From: Tubiluchus corallicola
Lineage: Eukaryota > Priapulida > Priapulimorpha > Priapulimorphida > Tubiluchidae
NCBI GenBank assembly: GCA_030141605.1
Contig: JAQGDQ010000293.1
Location: 60,001-124,000, forward strand
Direction: 5' to 3'
DNA length: 64,000 nt
Part shown: positions 49,484 through 62,513 of the stretch, piece by piece
Layout: each line of letters begins with the position of its first letter
Numbering within the stretch: position 1 is the stretch's first letter
Position numbers and translations under genes: made by a program
Notes under the pieces: generated by a model
Databases searched by the model: none
Told to the model about the DNA's origin: nothing
Seen by the model: only the letters and a program-made list of their open reading frames with translations

Positions 49484-50324
49484 CCCTTTGTTTACCTATC
49501 GATTCAACCATCATCTGTGCATCCGTCAGTTGATCTATCAATCCGTAAATCTACCTCTCTCTTTTCGCCTTCTCTTCTTCCTTCTTCCTTCCTGTATTCC
49601 TTTCTTCCTCTCTCAATGTCCTTTTCCTTTCCTGTTTTATTCTTTCCCTTATTTTACGTTCTCTTATGAAACTTTTACTTGATAAATAAAAAATAATTAA
49701 GTGAACTACTAAATGAATTGTTATTTAAAAATGTTAATTACCCAGTTAACCACGTGACGAAAAATTACTAACTAAGCGACCTCAATTCACGCTCTATGAC
49801 AGAAAAGCACTGTTATAATTAACTAAATTATTAATAAATTTATCGTTTAACAACGCAGAAATGCCAGGCAAGACACAAAAGATTTGTATTAGATCACATG
49901 GTTTCTGTAATTTGCAGTGGTTTCGCTATCCTATTGATCTGTGTGTATATAGTCACCTGTCTAACAAAACCCGGCTTCCCGCGTATGAATAGGACAGACA
50001 CGTGTTCAGCTTCTTACTGAAGCCATACTCGCTTCTGCGTGTCATGGTGACTGGGCACCTTTAGCTGCGTTTAATAATTTCTAATTTCATCTGCAGGCAA
50101 TCTATAAGAAGGTAGGCAACTTTCTTTTATATTATTTTCCATAAATTTGCAATAAGCGTTGTACATCACACTTATGGACATATAGGCCTATATCACCACT
50201 TATATCTTTTTTGTATACCAGCGCATATAGGTACATATAATGGTGTAAAAATTAATATCACCTTATTTTATATATATTACCGTTGGGCATACTTTCATTT
50301 AAGTTAGAATATTAATTTAAATTC

Positions 50325-50632
50325 CCTAACCCTAATCCTAAACCCTAGCCTAACTCTAATCCCTAACATTAACCCAACCCTAACCCTAATCCTGTCACTA
50401 GCGCTAACCTTGATCCTAAACCCTAAGCCTAACTCTAATCCCTAACATTAACCCAACCCTAACCCTAATCCTAACACTAACGCTAACCCTATTCCTAAAC
50501 CCTAAGCCTAACTCTAATCCCTAACATTAACCCAACCCTAACCCTAATCCTAACACTAACACTAACCCTTATCCTAAACCCTAAGCCTAACTCTAATCCC
50601 TAACATTAATCCAACCCTAACCCTAATCTGCT
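50325..50632 (+). repeat. Degenerate telomere-like CCCTAA array with 79-bp higher-order unit
   Basis: Variants of CCCTAA (CCCTAA, TCCTAA, ACCCTA, CACTAA) run through the region. The block TAACTCTAATCCCTAACATT starts at 50351, 50430, 50509 and 50588, exactly 79 bases apart. It is an interstitial, mutated telomere-type sequence later amplified as a larger unit. The C-rich strand is on plus. Confidence 0.9.
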
Positions 50633-51838
50633 TCACAAACTAAAGGCAAAAGACAAGATTTATTTCCCGTCGTAACAGACAACACTAGCAGTAACGGCTA
50701 ATTAGCAACTTACACTTACGGATGAGGACGCCACACATAAACAACGAATAACATGTAGAGTATATGCACTGGCTTTGGCAGCCCGTAGTATTAGACTCAA
50801 GATTGCGTGGTTGCAGTCGGAAATCTAAACCACTCAGACACCCAACCCAGAACAATTTTTTTATGTGTGGGGAACAGCCCAATAAACGTATAAACACATA
50901 TGCTATGATGTAGACCAACAAATGAAAAATTAAAATGAAATCGTAAATGAAACATGTTTTTCACAAAGACACGTAATTTATTCCTATAAACCCAATTGTT
51001 ACGCGCAATTAGCCAAACATTACTATTGTGTTGAATCATTTTCTCATCGATACACCACACGTAGTTTGTGAACAATAGCTTTGTTATAGATCAGTATAAT
51101 TAAACTGACACCACTTAAATTCAAAGAGCCCATTAGCTACAACTGTGGATTATAAAGATTGAGAAAAGTAAAAAATTTATGGCGCAAAAGTAAATAATTG
51201 ACGTTGAACATGAAGTTATTGTAACTGTTGTAACTAATATAATTTTCGTAGAGGTGTTGCTAGACATATCACCTTTGAGCAAATACATGTTTGTGTTAAA
51301 GTTTATACTACACGAAGTACACAGAATTTGTGATTACAAATATGAAAATACTCAACACAAATCATTTGCTTAAGTTCTATATGCCTATAAGTTCGTTTTA
51401 CTTACTGATGTATGCTCTAAAGATATGCTGTACCTTTTGTACTGTCAAATGGAATAGATTCTTAAATTTCGTTAAGACCAAAATGATTTTATTGAATTGT
51501 AACTGAAAATAATAGTCTTCTAGTCGATTTTAAAGAGCTTTGTATACTTGTATTTGTATATATTTGTATACTTGTATACAATTTAAAAAAGCTTTGAACT
51601 TGCATAAAGATTTTCCCACATTCAAAGGGGCGTTTAACCCAAACCAACTTCAAAATCCAAACAGTTCCAGCATCCAAGCCAACATTCTGAGGCTATAAAC
51701 CATTAAATATCTTAGCGCAGCAAAAAACCCCAGAGTACAAGAATTTTCCTTTTTTACAGCTTTTGCGAACATACAAGTTCCTAGATTTAGTGAACCTTAT
51801 TCTCGGGTATTCTAATGCTACTGCAGTGTTAAAAGCGC

Positions 51839-52270
51839 AAGAAAACCCTCTTCTTAAATAAAGTTTATTAAATTCGTCTTCAAATTTTATATCACTTACA
51901 CGATGTCTTTTGGCATACAGAACTTGTGTTGGCATTAACGCTGTATAAAACTTCTAAACTTAAATTCCCGCGATGACCGTTAGGTGCAGCCATTTTAACA
52001 ATACGTCATTTGAAACAAGTTTAGATAACATTACGCAAAGTTTGAAAAAATAATGAGAGCATTCGTTGCACACTCTCCGCTAACTAAACAAAAACTTTAA
52101 TGACTTTATATTGTCAATAAGATCAATAATGTGTTTTTGGTTAATCAATGATGAATTTTGGTGAATTAAGAATTTTCTTTCCGAGCTGCATAATTCTTTC
52201 AAACAGGAAAGCGTAACGCTAAGTAACGTAACTTTGTATGGAAAGTTTTTTTGGGAAATACTCTTTCCCT
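51839..52270 (+). mobile_element. Family-1 copy F (short form, internally deleted)
   Basis: It starts TTAAAAGCGCAAGAAAACCC and runs through CCGCGATGACCGTTAGGTGC and GTATGGAAAGTTTTTTTGGG. Most of the GTGCAC...GAGTCAG segment is missing and the 3' terminus has decayed (CTCTTTCCCTCTACAG). Confidence 0.65.
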
Positions 52271-54248
52271 CTACAGTTCTCAAGCACTTCTATTAGTTCA
52301 ACTGCCAAAAATCAGAATTGATAATCATTTTTTTCCATTCTTGCCCAACCAGCTGTAAATGCCCAGCTTGGAACTGGGTATTGGCCTGGCCTCTCCAGAA
52401 TCTCTAGGAGTTGTAACTATGCTGCAGAACGTCATTCTGAATTTAATACGTTTTAGTCTCGGTCATTACAGTGCACGTTAGACACGCGGCTTTGTTTTAT
52501 TACCCATTAAACCACACTTTGTTCAGTACTTGGCAAAATTCATTTATCTTGGAAAGACTCGAATGACCGTGAGAGTCATCTCAGTTTTTCCAATGAATTT
52601 GCCTTTACACTGATTTCATCTTAACAGTACGTCTAATGCTCATCACTTGCAAAAAAGTGGCCATACTTTTGCGAATTAACGACCACTGCAGACACGTGTT
52701 AATTTTCTTTATCAAGCAAAGTTTTTTGATTTTTAGGTATTTTTGACAAACTTTCGCCTTTCGTGTATGAAATTTCAACTCAGGCTTGTTTTTTACCAGA
52801 AAACACTTCAACGTAAAGATCAGCTAGTATGTAACAAGTTTATATCGCAAGCTAATTAATTTTTTACCACACAAAACCTAGCTGCAAAGCATCTACCCGA
52901 CCAAGGCTGTTAACAAAACCTAAAGTTTGGCTACGATTTCTGCAAACTTCTCAAAAAAGTTTAGGCTTCAAAAGTACTTGTAACTTATGAAGAAATCGGG
53001 ATTCTGTCTATGTAGTTTTTTTTCATTGTAATGTATTGCATTGTTTATATAATGTTTTGTAATGAGTTCTAAAATCGTCAATAATTTATTAATATGAACA
53101 GAAAATGAAATACTTTCGGTGAATGTGATGCGAGATAATGTTATATTAGCTTAACTAACCATTGCATTAATTTTTGTGCAATTTGTGCCACTGATTATAG
53201 GCTGTACAAGATGGCTGCTTGAGTCCATACATAATTTTTGCTGGTCTCTTTTTGGCAGTTATATTCTGTATATAACTGCAACTTAATCCGCTGCTATAAT
53301 ATTTCAGAACTTATAGAATTATATCAGAAAAGTACTTGAGTCTTAACTGAAATAAAAGCTTTGTCCTTTTTTATGAAGAGCTTATATACGTTTTACTTCA
53401 ATTTCGGCTTGTTCCCTGAATTGAGCATGTAGACGCATGAACGAATTCTGAATCAGATCAAAAGTGCCACGATTTATTAGCTTCGAACTTTGAAGAGCCA
53501 CTTTATTCTGGGATTCCCAATTTTTCGAAAAAGATGAATCGGTCATCCAATTTTGTAAGGTTCGTGAACAATTTTATGTACCATTTTCAGCACTTACCCA
53601 TTTGACAGAATTGCTTATCGAACATTTGCAAGTGGGAGTCTAATGCAAACGGACGTATTGTACGTGCTTTCTGCTTCCGATAGAAAACAGTTCGTGTTTT
53701 TGTTAATCTTTATTAACATTGTAGTAACAAGTTAGTAAATTGGTAACACTTTAAACAAGCAGAGTGTTTTCCAACTGACATGCATTGAGTGTTATGTATA
53801 CAGTGTTTCCCAATATTTTTTCTCATGTGATAGAGTGCTATTAATAAGGCTTTTCTGACGAGGTAAGAATTTTGCTCTTGAACCCTTCGTAGGCACATAG
53901 ATTGGCAATGGCATATAAAGGGTGAAATTAACACGCATATTATGCATGAAATTAGTGCTTACAAGCAAACACATCAGAAGTCATAATAGGGTGGCACTAT
54001 TCCGTTTCGGTCTGATTCTAGACAATTAGAATTACGTGTATCTAAAAAAACTGAATTACGCAGACATCCTCTATGAAACCTTATTACAAGGTAAATGAGA
54101 TGCCGTGATCTATTAGAATACGACTTAGCTGCATTTTTTCTAAGGCTAGCTCACTGAACAACTTTCTATTTATTCGCCGTGTTCTTACGCAAATGTTACG
54201 CACGAATTATTTAATGAAGACCGATGAAAAGTATACACGTTGACACAA
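52271..54248. other. No gene seen
   Basis: AT-rich sequence with 60-73 codon frames lacking motifs. Confidence 0.5.
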
Positions 54249-54462
54249 TTAATACTGCAAAAGCGTTTCTGATAAATAAAATAACAGACTGCAAAACTTA
54301 ATTAACGGCGGGCGAGCCCAACTATTGATGACATCACAAACTAACATAATTTTCAACGTCAAAAATATTCCACGAGCGTGTTGCACGTGTTGGCAAAAGC
54401 GAAAATTGAACTACAGTACTACCGTAGGATATTCAGTGTGTTGTACAAAAACTAGGCAAGAC
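54249..54462 (-). mobile_element. Family-2 copy e (internal fragment)
   Basis: It is the reverse complement of the 3' half: AAAAGCGTTTCTGATAAATA, TTAATTAACGGCGGGCGAGC and TTGATGACATCACAAACTAA. Both termini are missing. Confidence 0.6.
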
Positions 54463-54464
54463 AG

Positions 54465-56259
54465 CCAACGAGGTTTTAGTCCAATATGTAGACAAATATT
54501 GTCCAATTGATCGTGTATTGTATTACAATTTTCTCTGCTTTATCTCTTTAAGTGATACATTTTCAAAAGAAGTACTTATGTATGTGAAGAAAGTCTATTC
54601 AAAACAAAAAGATATGTTAATAATATTTGCAGTAAGTTTCAGCTAGCTTTAGGGTGTGTGTCCACTGGGCCTGCAATATTCTGCTTAAACACATATACAA
54701 TTTATCATGTATGTATGTATATCAGGTTGAATTATGTGCCAGGGTCCATCAATAATGACAGACTCATCAAAGCAAATATACTTCTATTATTTTAGCATGT
54801 GACATTCTTTACCACTCTGTAGGTCAACATGCATATAAGCAAAGCTGCGCTTTTGGAAAAGGCGATCTATATACGCAGTATAGTTGCGTATTTGTACATA
54901 TCTCCTTAATTCATAAGTCTCCTTAATAGCCTTGATGATATTAAAGAATTCTGACGCATACACGGAATTCTCACAGGACCTGTATTAGAAGTCAAGTTCA
55001 GTAAGGTAATGGACGGCTCTTTCAATATTACCGTATTGCTACAACTTTATGAAGGTGCACTAGCATTTATATATTGAATAATATGTATAGTAGATAGCGG
55101 CTGTGAACAGTGCTATTAACAAAACATGCATAAAGTGGTGACATCTGTTGTCAAGAAGGAGGAGGATTATAAAATGGAGCCATTTTTAGAGTTTTAAATT
55201 ATGGCAAATCTAGGTACGCGCCATTATGCTGACCACAGAATCATGTAAGAGAACCACTAACTTTTAAGTTTTAAGATGTTCATGTTATTGTAGAGAATTG
55301 CTACCAGATATTTAAGTATAAAAGACAAAACTGTTCTCAAGGGTCTGTTTATTTTTCATTCGACTTTCTATAGAGCATAATTATGGTTGTCCATGGGGAT
55401 GCGTGGATTTTTGACAAAATGCGCCACCCATACTTGGGCGGGGCAATCTCCTAGCAGTAAAGGATTCTGATTTTGGAAATCTCCTAGCGACCTTGACTTC
55501 TCGGTTTTGCCCTGAATTCAAACTTGTTAATTTAAACATAGTTTATTTGGTTCAGATTAGACAGTCTTTAAAACTGATACATGAATACTCACCGTGCAAG
55601 TGTACAGGCAGAAGTACAGATAAAATGTTGCAATAAAGTAATATAAAGACATGCAAACACAAAGACATAAGATATACAAAATCAGCAGATGTGGTACCTT
55701 GAATAATATGAATAATTGAATAATGTACAATAACTGTCGTTGAATATCTTAAAATTTACGGTAAATGCATAAAAATGATCCTAAAGTCTGATCTCGTTGA
55801 GACTTTTAGCTCTCCTAATGCACTTTTGAATGCAATCAAACATTTTACAGTTAACATCAACACCAAACTTGTTTAGACCAGGGTACAATATTTATCTGAG
55901 CAGATAAAATTGATTTTTTCAATAGCATCCTTACCTTGTTTTGCATGCTTTAGTGTGGCCATTAATGTGAAAAGTTTGCGCTTAATGTGCATGTAGGCGT
56001 GTTATAACTTATATACTTTAAGTAGGCGCATTTTGAACGTCTGTCGGGATAAAATTCCCTAATGTTATAAATGGTAACATTAAATGAACATCTTTTCGCG
56101 CTAAGTAATATGGGATAGTTGAGTCGTCTTCGACATGGTGATTTAACTTCTGCGTGGTAGCCATTTTATTTCAGCTTTATACGCGATTTGTCTTAATATC
56201 TTGAATTAAAAGTTTGCTGTGCAAAAGACTGGCATGAAAACGCTATACTTATAAGTCAG
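54465..56259. other. No gene seen
   Basis: AT-rich unique sequence. Confidence 0.5.
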
Positions 56260-56267
56260 CTTATAAG

Positions 56268-56646
56268 CAGGGCCTATTTCAAGGGGGGGGGATACTTCCC
56301 CGGGGCCTCACCCTCCAGGGGGGCCTCGCGCCAAGGTAACATTTTTTTTGCTTTATGCGAACATACTGCCTCCTCTCTCTTTCTCTTGCCGCACGCGAGC
56401 CGTTTGCCAGTATTGACAAGTATTAAGGACTGGTCTTGAGAATAAAACCTTTCAATTGTTCTTTCATTTAACAACTGTATAACTCCATATTTTCTCTTCG
56501 AAAATGCTTCTCCGGCATTCTAGCAGTTCAAAAATTTCCTGGGCGCCAACCATGGTGACGCCCGCCCCCCGGCGCATCGCCCCACCCCCGATGGGGCCTC
56601 ACACGCCCCACTTCCCCGGGCCTCGCCTAGGCTGAAATAGGCCCTG
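56268..56646. mobile_element. hAT-type short element with perfect 8-bp TSD
   Basis: The ends CAGGGCCTATTTCA and TGAAATAGGCCCTG are inverted. CTTATAAG is repeated exactly at 56260-56267 and 56647-56654, the 8-bp duplication expected for hAT transposition. It is 379 bp with GC-rich sub-terminal regions (poly-G, CCCCGGGG). It shares the CAGGGCC terminus with 23893-24084 but little else. Confidence 0.85.
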
Positions 56647-57540
56647 CTTATAAGTCATTGCAACAAGCAAGAACACAATGCAAACTTCAATTCAATATTA
56701 CCAACACGTCAATACTAATCCTGCGCACGTCAATCATAAAACACATGTCTTAATTACAAATCAGATTTTCCTTAATGAAAAACCAGACGGTTTGGCAAAG
56801 CAACCTTTGATTTTTTTTTGTCATCCTCCACCTTGATCATTTCATAATTATGTTGTCTTGTTAAATTTTCTTATATTATTACAGGTTTTGCACAAAACAA
56901 CAATAAAATTTCAAAGTGGATGTAACTTAATTGAAGCATGTCTGCTTTGATGAATTCTGATGCTTTTCGTGAACCAGCCACATAACTGAACACTAGCGTT
57001 GATGCTCATAATACTAGGGAGCGGATACACTGATTCCTAATTGCTAATTGCTAATTGAAGACAATTTTCTTGAGTTAAGTAATTAATGCTTTACTCGAAA
57101 CAACACTGATGATCCATCTATAAGACGTCAACTTTATATTCTATGCAGTATTACAGATAGTGTTTCGGTCTCTAGTATTCATTTGAATTTTGCCCTGACT
57201 GAAACAATGTTACTCCCAAGCGACAGCGATTGTCAAAAATTTGTTAGTTTAATTAAAAATGACAACTATTCAGTTTTCTAGGCCAATTTTCTCGAGCGTG
57301 TAACCTGTTCTCGTAGACTCGAGGGCAGTGCGTTCTCGGCCATGTTCGGCTTCGGTTTCATTTTGTTTTTCTCTTCTTGGTTGCTGTTATTAAGTCAGTC
57401 GTGATTCAGTAATTTTTGGTTTAACCCCTTGGTTTGCATTTCGACTCAACGCGTAAGTGTCAGCTATAAACTGTTGCTAAGTGTTTCATTTTACTGTTTT
57501 TCTTTCTTTTCTTTCTTTTTATAATTTTCTTTAGTTAATT

Positions 57541-57838
57541 ATGAATCCTCGCTATCATAGACGGCATCACAATATGAAAAATTCAAACTACGCAGCCATT
57601 GGAAGAGATTTAAGAAATATGTCTAAATCTAAAGTATTTTAGCACGCACTTTAATACTTCTTCTTTAATATCACTGTAAGAAATGTTATACGCACAAATT
57701 AGAAAAGCTAATTACAGAATCCGTAAATGTAATATTGTAGAATTCGCTCTGTATAGTGTCTATGTAAAATTGTATAATGTTAGTACAGATATTTTTGCCT
57801 GCAAAAAGAGGCTAATAAAGACTTATCATCATCATCTA
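57541..57838 (+). mobile_element. Probable LINE 3' UTR with ATC tail
   Basis: This region ends in GGCTAATAAAGACT followed by (ATC)n, like the other retroposon ends in the window. The preceding bases (about 57541-57640) are short-frame coding-like (ending MSKSKVF stop) but show no recognisable motif. Confidence 0.4.
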
Positions 57839-58552
57839 AATCGCTATGCAAAACGTTTTTAAACAGTAGGCTATCGCTCTAAATGCATAAACTTTATCGC
57901 ATAAACTTTCGTCATGTGTACGTTTTGTTAAATTATGCTTTTATTACAATAATTCCCTGAATTCTGAAATTGGTTAGCAGAGGTTTTCGGGATTTGGAAA
58001 TCTGCTTGGGTTTTGATTTTAGGATCCTAAATTGGGCAAACTCAGGTTAAGACTCCTAAAAAACTATCTATACAAATTTGCACTAAACTCCGAGTATGCA
58101 GGAAGACTATTCTCTGTTATCACATCTCCCTGTATTTTCCATTTCTACTGCTTTGTTATTGACTATTACGTCAGCTATACTATTCCTGCGCAGCGCATGA
58201 TGTTAATAATGAAATTTATGAGCCTATTTGGCTATTTTCAGCAATAAAAGACTTGCGTGAATTACATGTAGGCTTCATTAAATACAGGCTATTATGAAAT
58301 ACATTATTCGTAATTAGGCAAATATTATCGTCACATTCCCGTCAAATTGACCATAGCTGTCAACGCTAAGATGTCATCATTATCATTTGAATGTTGTCGT
58401 TCTTATTTATCTGCTGTGCGGTAATTTTAATACTATTTTTATTAAATTCTCTCATCATCATTGCCTGTTTGTGGTGTGTTATAACATGAACTACAGTAAT
58501 CAATCTAAAAATTATCACTTTCGTTGTCGCCACCTCCATCACCAGCACTATC

Positions 58553-58815
<263 letters not shown>

Positions 58816-58957
58816 ACGAATTTCATCGATAGTGCTATGAGCATAACGCCGACTAGGAGATATGCATTAGTCCTATATACAAAGGGAAGAGTAATAGTGG
58901 TGCTTTTACGACCAACATTACCCAAAACCTAATGAATTTAAATAACGAGAAAATTTA

Positions 58958-59260
58958 GACTATCCTTAAATAAAGAAAATAGTCTTGAAGTTTTATGACA
59001 TTTACATATTGTCTTATTGCGCGTAGAGCTTGTGTTAGCAGCAGTACTGTACAAAACTTAAAAAATTAAACTCCTGCTAAATCATTTAGGAGCAGACATT
59101 TTAACGGTAAGTCAGTAGAAACAAGTTTAGATAACACAAGAATTTTCTTTTTCAGTTACATATGTCTGTCAAAAACAGGTAAGTGTAGCGCAAAGTAATA
59201 TAACTTTGTATGGAAAGTTTTTTGAGACATGCTTTAAGATTTCTATTTCTTCCCATCTAA
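58958..59260 (+). mobile_element. Family-1 copy G (deleted)
   Basis: Recognisable blocks are TTACATATTGTCTTATTGCG, AGGAGCAGACATTTTAACGG and GTATGGAAAGTTTTTTGAGA. The middle third is deleted and the 5' terminus lost. Confidence 0.6.
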
Positions 59261-59744
59261 ATATTGTTTCTGTCTAATGAGATGAATACTACCGCGTTAT
59301 CGACTGGTTATTCCTGTCCTACAGCAAAAGGATTACGGGAAACTGCATAGCAGGTTAACTTGCAAAACTCGTCGACTTCAAAGAAATCAGAAATCATTTG
59401 ATGTCATTTATAACGTGAGATTTGTAACGGGCAAAACGTGTAGAAGAAATTTCTTTGATCGAGAGGCGAGTTAATGTGTGAGAGTTGTAAAAATAATCCG
59501 GCTAAAGTGTTAACGTCTTTAAAATCTGGGCTTCTTTGGTTTTAAATTTGCATGTACCTCGTGCTGAAGGGGTTGGAAACGGTCACTCTTATCAAGAAAG
59601 CCTTCCAAGTTTGTCGTCGTTGTTAGCATCGTCACCGTCTTTGAATCCCTCAGTCCCTCACAGTATCTGCCTACAACTTCGTGTAAAACAGAAAAGCGGC
59701 TTCGAGAGACTAAACAGCACCTCCTTATTGACAGTTATGCAAAT

Positions 59745-60237
59745 TTAAAAGGGAAGAAAAGGCCATTTTAAAGTATTCCCAAAAATTCTCCTCGCGAAAT
59801 TATATTACTTAGCATTAGGCTTACCTGCTGGAAAGGCTTATGTAACTAGAAAAGAAAATTCTTAGTAATTTAGAATGCTCGCGCTAAATGGTAAAATGTC
59901 ACCGACTTACCTTCCCAGTGTGCACCACTGACTCACCAAAAAACGTATTTTTATTCTTATACAGTAATACACTTTTACAGTAATACAGTAATTTACACTT
60001 TTGCATAGTTACTGAAGTGTGTGCGACGAATCCTCCGGTTATATTTTCAAACTTTATGCAATGTTATGTAAACGACATCCATCAAAATGGTCTTTGCGGG
60101 AGCTTAAATTTTCATGTTTTGTGTAGCGTTGCTACAGATACAAATTATTTGCGCAATAAGACAGTATGTAGATGATAGAAAATTTCAAAACGAATTTTCA
60201 AGCTTTATGTAAGTAAAGGCTTTTTCTTGTGCTTTAA
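59745..60237 (-). mobile_element. Family-1 copy H (short form)
   Basis: TTAA is present at 59745-59748 and 60234-60237. The ends are TTAAAAGGGAAGAAAAGG and TTTTTCTTGTGCTTTAA. It contains the single-copy ancestor of the 26-bp minisatellite in inverted sense (59908-59935) and a small tandem duplication of a TACAGTAATACA motif near 59965-59990. Confidence 0.7.
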
Positions 60238-60851
60238 GCAAATGAAATTAAATTCAATTGTACTACATTAGATTGTTATGTAACTATGTGTAACAAATTG
60301 CATGGGCTTGTAAGTGATTTATTGAGTATTTTAGCGTTGAATTCTCTGGATGTTTAGATATTAAAAACCTCCTGTTTTAGCACTGCATTTATTTTTTCCA
60401 ACCGATGTTGTTGCCCACAGTAGAACCATTTCTCTATACAATCCCTGTAACCAGTGGAAATAAAGCAATTTATCCAAACTAATTAACCGACAGACCGCCA
60501 TCTTATTTAGAAACGGGGCTGATCGGCGACAGATCTTCCTGAACGATACACATGCCGCTGACTGATTCTACAAAATTTCTACTTTTATGCAGAAAATCAT
60601 ATACGACGCACAAATATTGTAGGATTCAATTACTTTCCTGTAGGGAACGGCACAACTATTAATGTATTCTGGTTTATGTTTTTGTGAGTGCAAGCATGAA
60701 CTGTTCAAGCTTATTAAAAACGGAACCCATTCCTCTGTGCTAAACCTGTCTAATAAAATGCAATTAACCACAGTGAAGCCCAAGATCGTGATATGCATTA
60801 GTCTAGCCTAGATGTACAGACAAATGCGAGTTGAATTAAAGGCAGGCGAAC

Positions 60852-61537
60852 TTAAAGCACAAGAAAACCCTCAACTTACATAAAGCCTAAAAAATTCGTC
60901 TTGAAATTTACCACTTACATACTGCCTTTTTGCATATCACACTTGCGTAGGCAATAACGTTGTATAAAACATGTAAATTTAAACTCCCGCGATGACTATT
61001 AGAAGCAGCCGTTTTGACGATAAGTCATTTGAAACAAGTTTAGATAACATTTTGTAAAGTTTGAAAAAATAATCAGAGCATTCATAGCGCACACGTCACT
61101 AACTGTATAAAATTTAAAATTATTGTATCTTGTCAATAGGATTAAAAATACGTTTTTGGTTTGTGAGTGGTGCACCCTGGAGGGTGAGTCAGCTACATTT
61201 TATTGGTGAAAACATTTTAAATAATTAATAATTTTCTTTTCTAGCTACGTGAGTCTTTCCAGCAGGTAAGCGAAAAGCTAAGTAATATAGATTTGCATGG
61301 AAAGTTTTTTTGGGACATAATTTATTATTTACTTTTCTTCCCCTGATTTACGTTTGTGTAAGTGACGTAATGTAATGGCGCCGACGGAACACTATTGCTG
61401 GAGTTTTAAAATGAAAATAAACAAAAAATCCTTTCAACGCGAGTACGATATACGCATAAAATTGCTATAAAGTTATATAATTTCTTAAGGCGATCTTTGT
61501 GAAACCTACTTCAGGTACCCTTTCTCTTGTCCGTTAA
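60852..61537 (+). mobile_element. Family-1 copy I (long form)
   Basis: This is a nearly complete 686-bp element: TTAAAGCACAAGAAAACCCT at the left and CTCTTGTCCGTTAA at the right. It has TGACGTAA (61363-61370) and AATGGCGCC at the place where copies A and B have TGACGTCA. Confidence 0.75.
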
Positions 61538-62091
61538 CGGCAAGGGTTCCTGGAACTGTATGTGAAATGGATGACTAAATTTTAAATCACTCACTGTCAC
61601 ATAGTGCTGGGTACTTGAGATGGGGCATGTGCTACCAAAAATTATGTTGTGAGTATTCTCTACCAGAGAACGAATTCGAATCGAACAGAATTTCAGAGCT
61701 TTCGAATCCGAATCTAATTCAGATTCAGTTTGAAAGATTTGCGAATAAATTTTCGAACCACTGAAAAAAGCAGCCTCACAGAACAGTCTCACAAAGATGC
61801 ACATTGCTTGATTTTGCTCCGCAGTAAAAACGCTTATAAAATTTGTTTAAACCTTGTGCACAGAATCTCAGGAAAATTGTGCTGACTGCATGGTGTTTCA
61901 AACGTCTTTATGATAAAGAACGTACGTAGTTGAAACGCTGAATTATTTGAATCTATAATTTTTGGTTTATATCGAATTTAAACTAAAAAAATCGTTCTCG
62001 TTTTGTATGGTTGACGTTGAACGTTGAAGTAGAAGTAAACACTTGAACGTTCGACGTCCATTCCTACGAAAAACTACGTGAACTTTACCTA

Positions 62092-62298
62092 ATTATGCAT
62101 TAGTCTGTGCGAGATCTTGCTTGGGACCAAAAAAAATGAACTGGGTAAGGTTCTGTACCTAGTATTCTTCCCTTTTCTCAATTGCTATTAGAATAGCATG
62201 TGCTGCGAGGCGTTGTCAAGTGTACAAAAATGCGTTATCTTATACACTTAGCCTTTGATCTTTTCCGATCACCATCAATCGCTGGAACTGTGAAAACG
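62092..62298 (+). mobile_element. Family-3 copy 3 (3' half)
   Basis: It shares CTAATTATGCATTAGTCTGT, GCGAGGCGTTGTCAAGTGTAC-type sequence and the GGAACTGTGAAAAC end. The 5' half is missing. Confidence 0.55.
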
Positions 62299-62500
62299 TA
62301 GTTGTAGCAGTGAATCTCAACTGTCTAGCTAGTGATTGTTCTAGCATGTATGAACTTACATTTGGGGACTGCTAAACTTGTTAGTACTGAATTAAGTCAT
62401 TCTACAATCACAAGTCGCTATGTGGTCCAAGCGCATGTCTAATGTGGACTTGTAAAGTAAATGTGGCAGCAGCCCATTTGGAGATGCTAATATATAACAT

Positions 62501-62513
62501 TGAGTCTTATATT
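62501..62513 (+). repeat. 13-bp target site duplication, left copy
   Basis: TGAGTCTTATATT. It is identical to 63086-63098 and abuts the 3' end of the 5S-headed retroposon. Confidence 0.8.
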
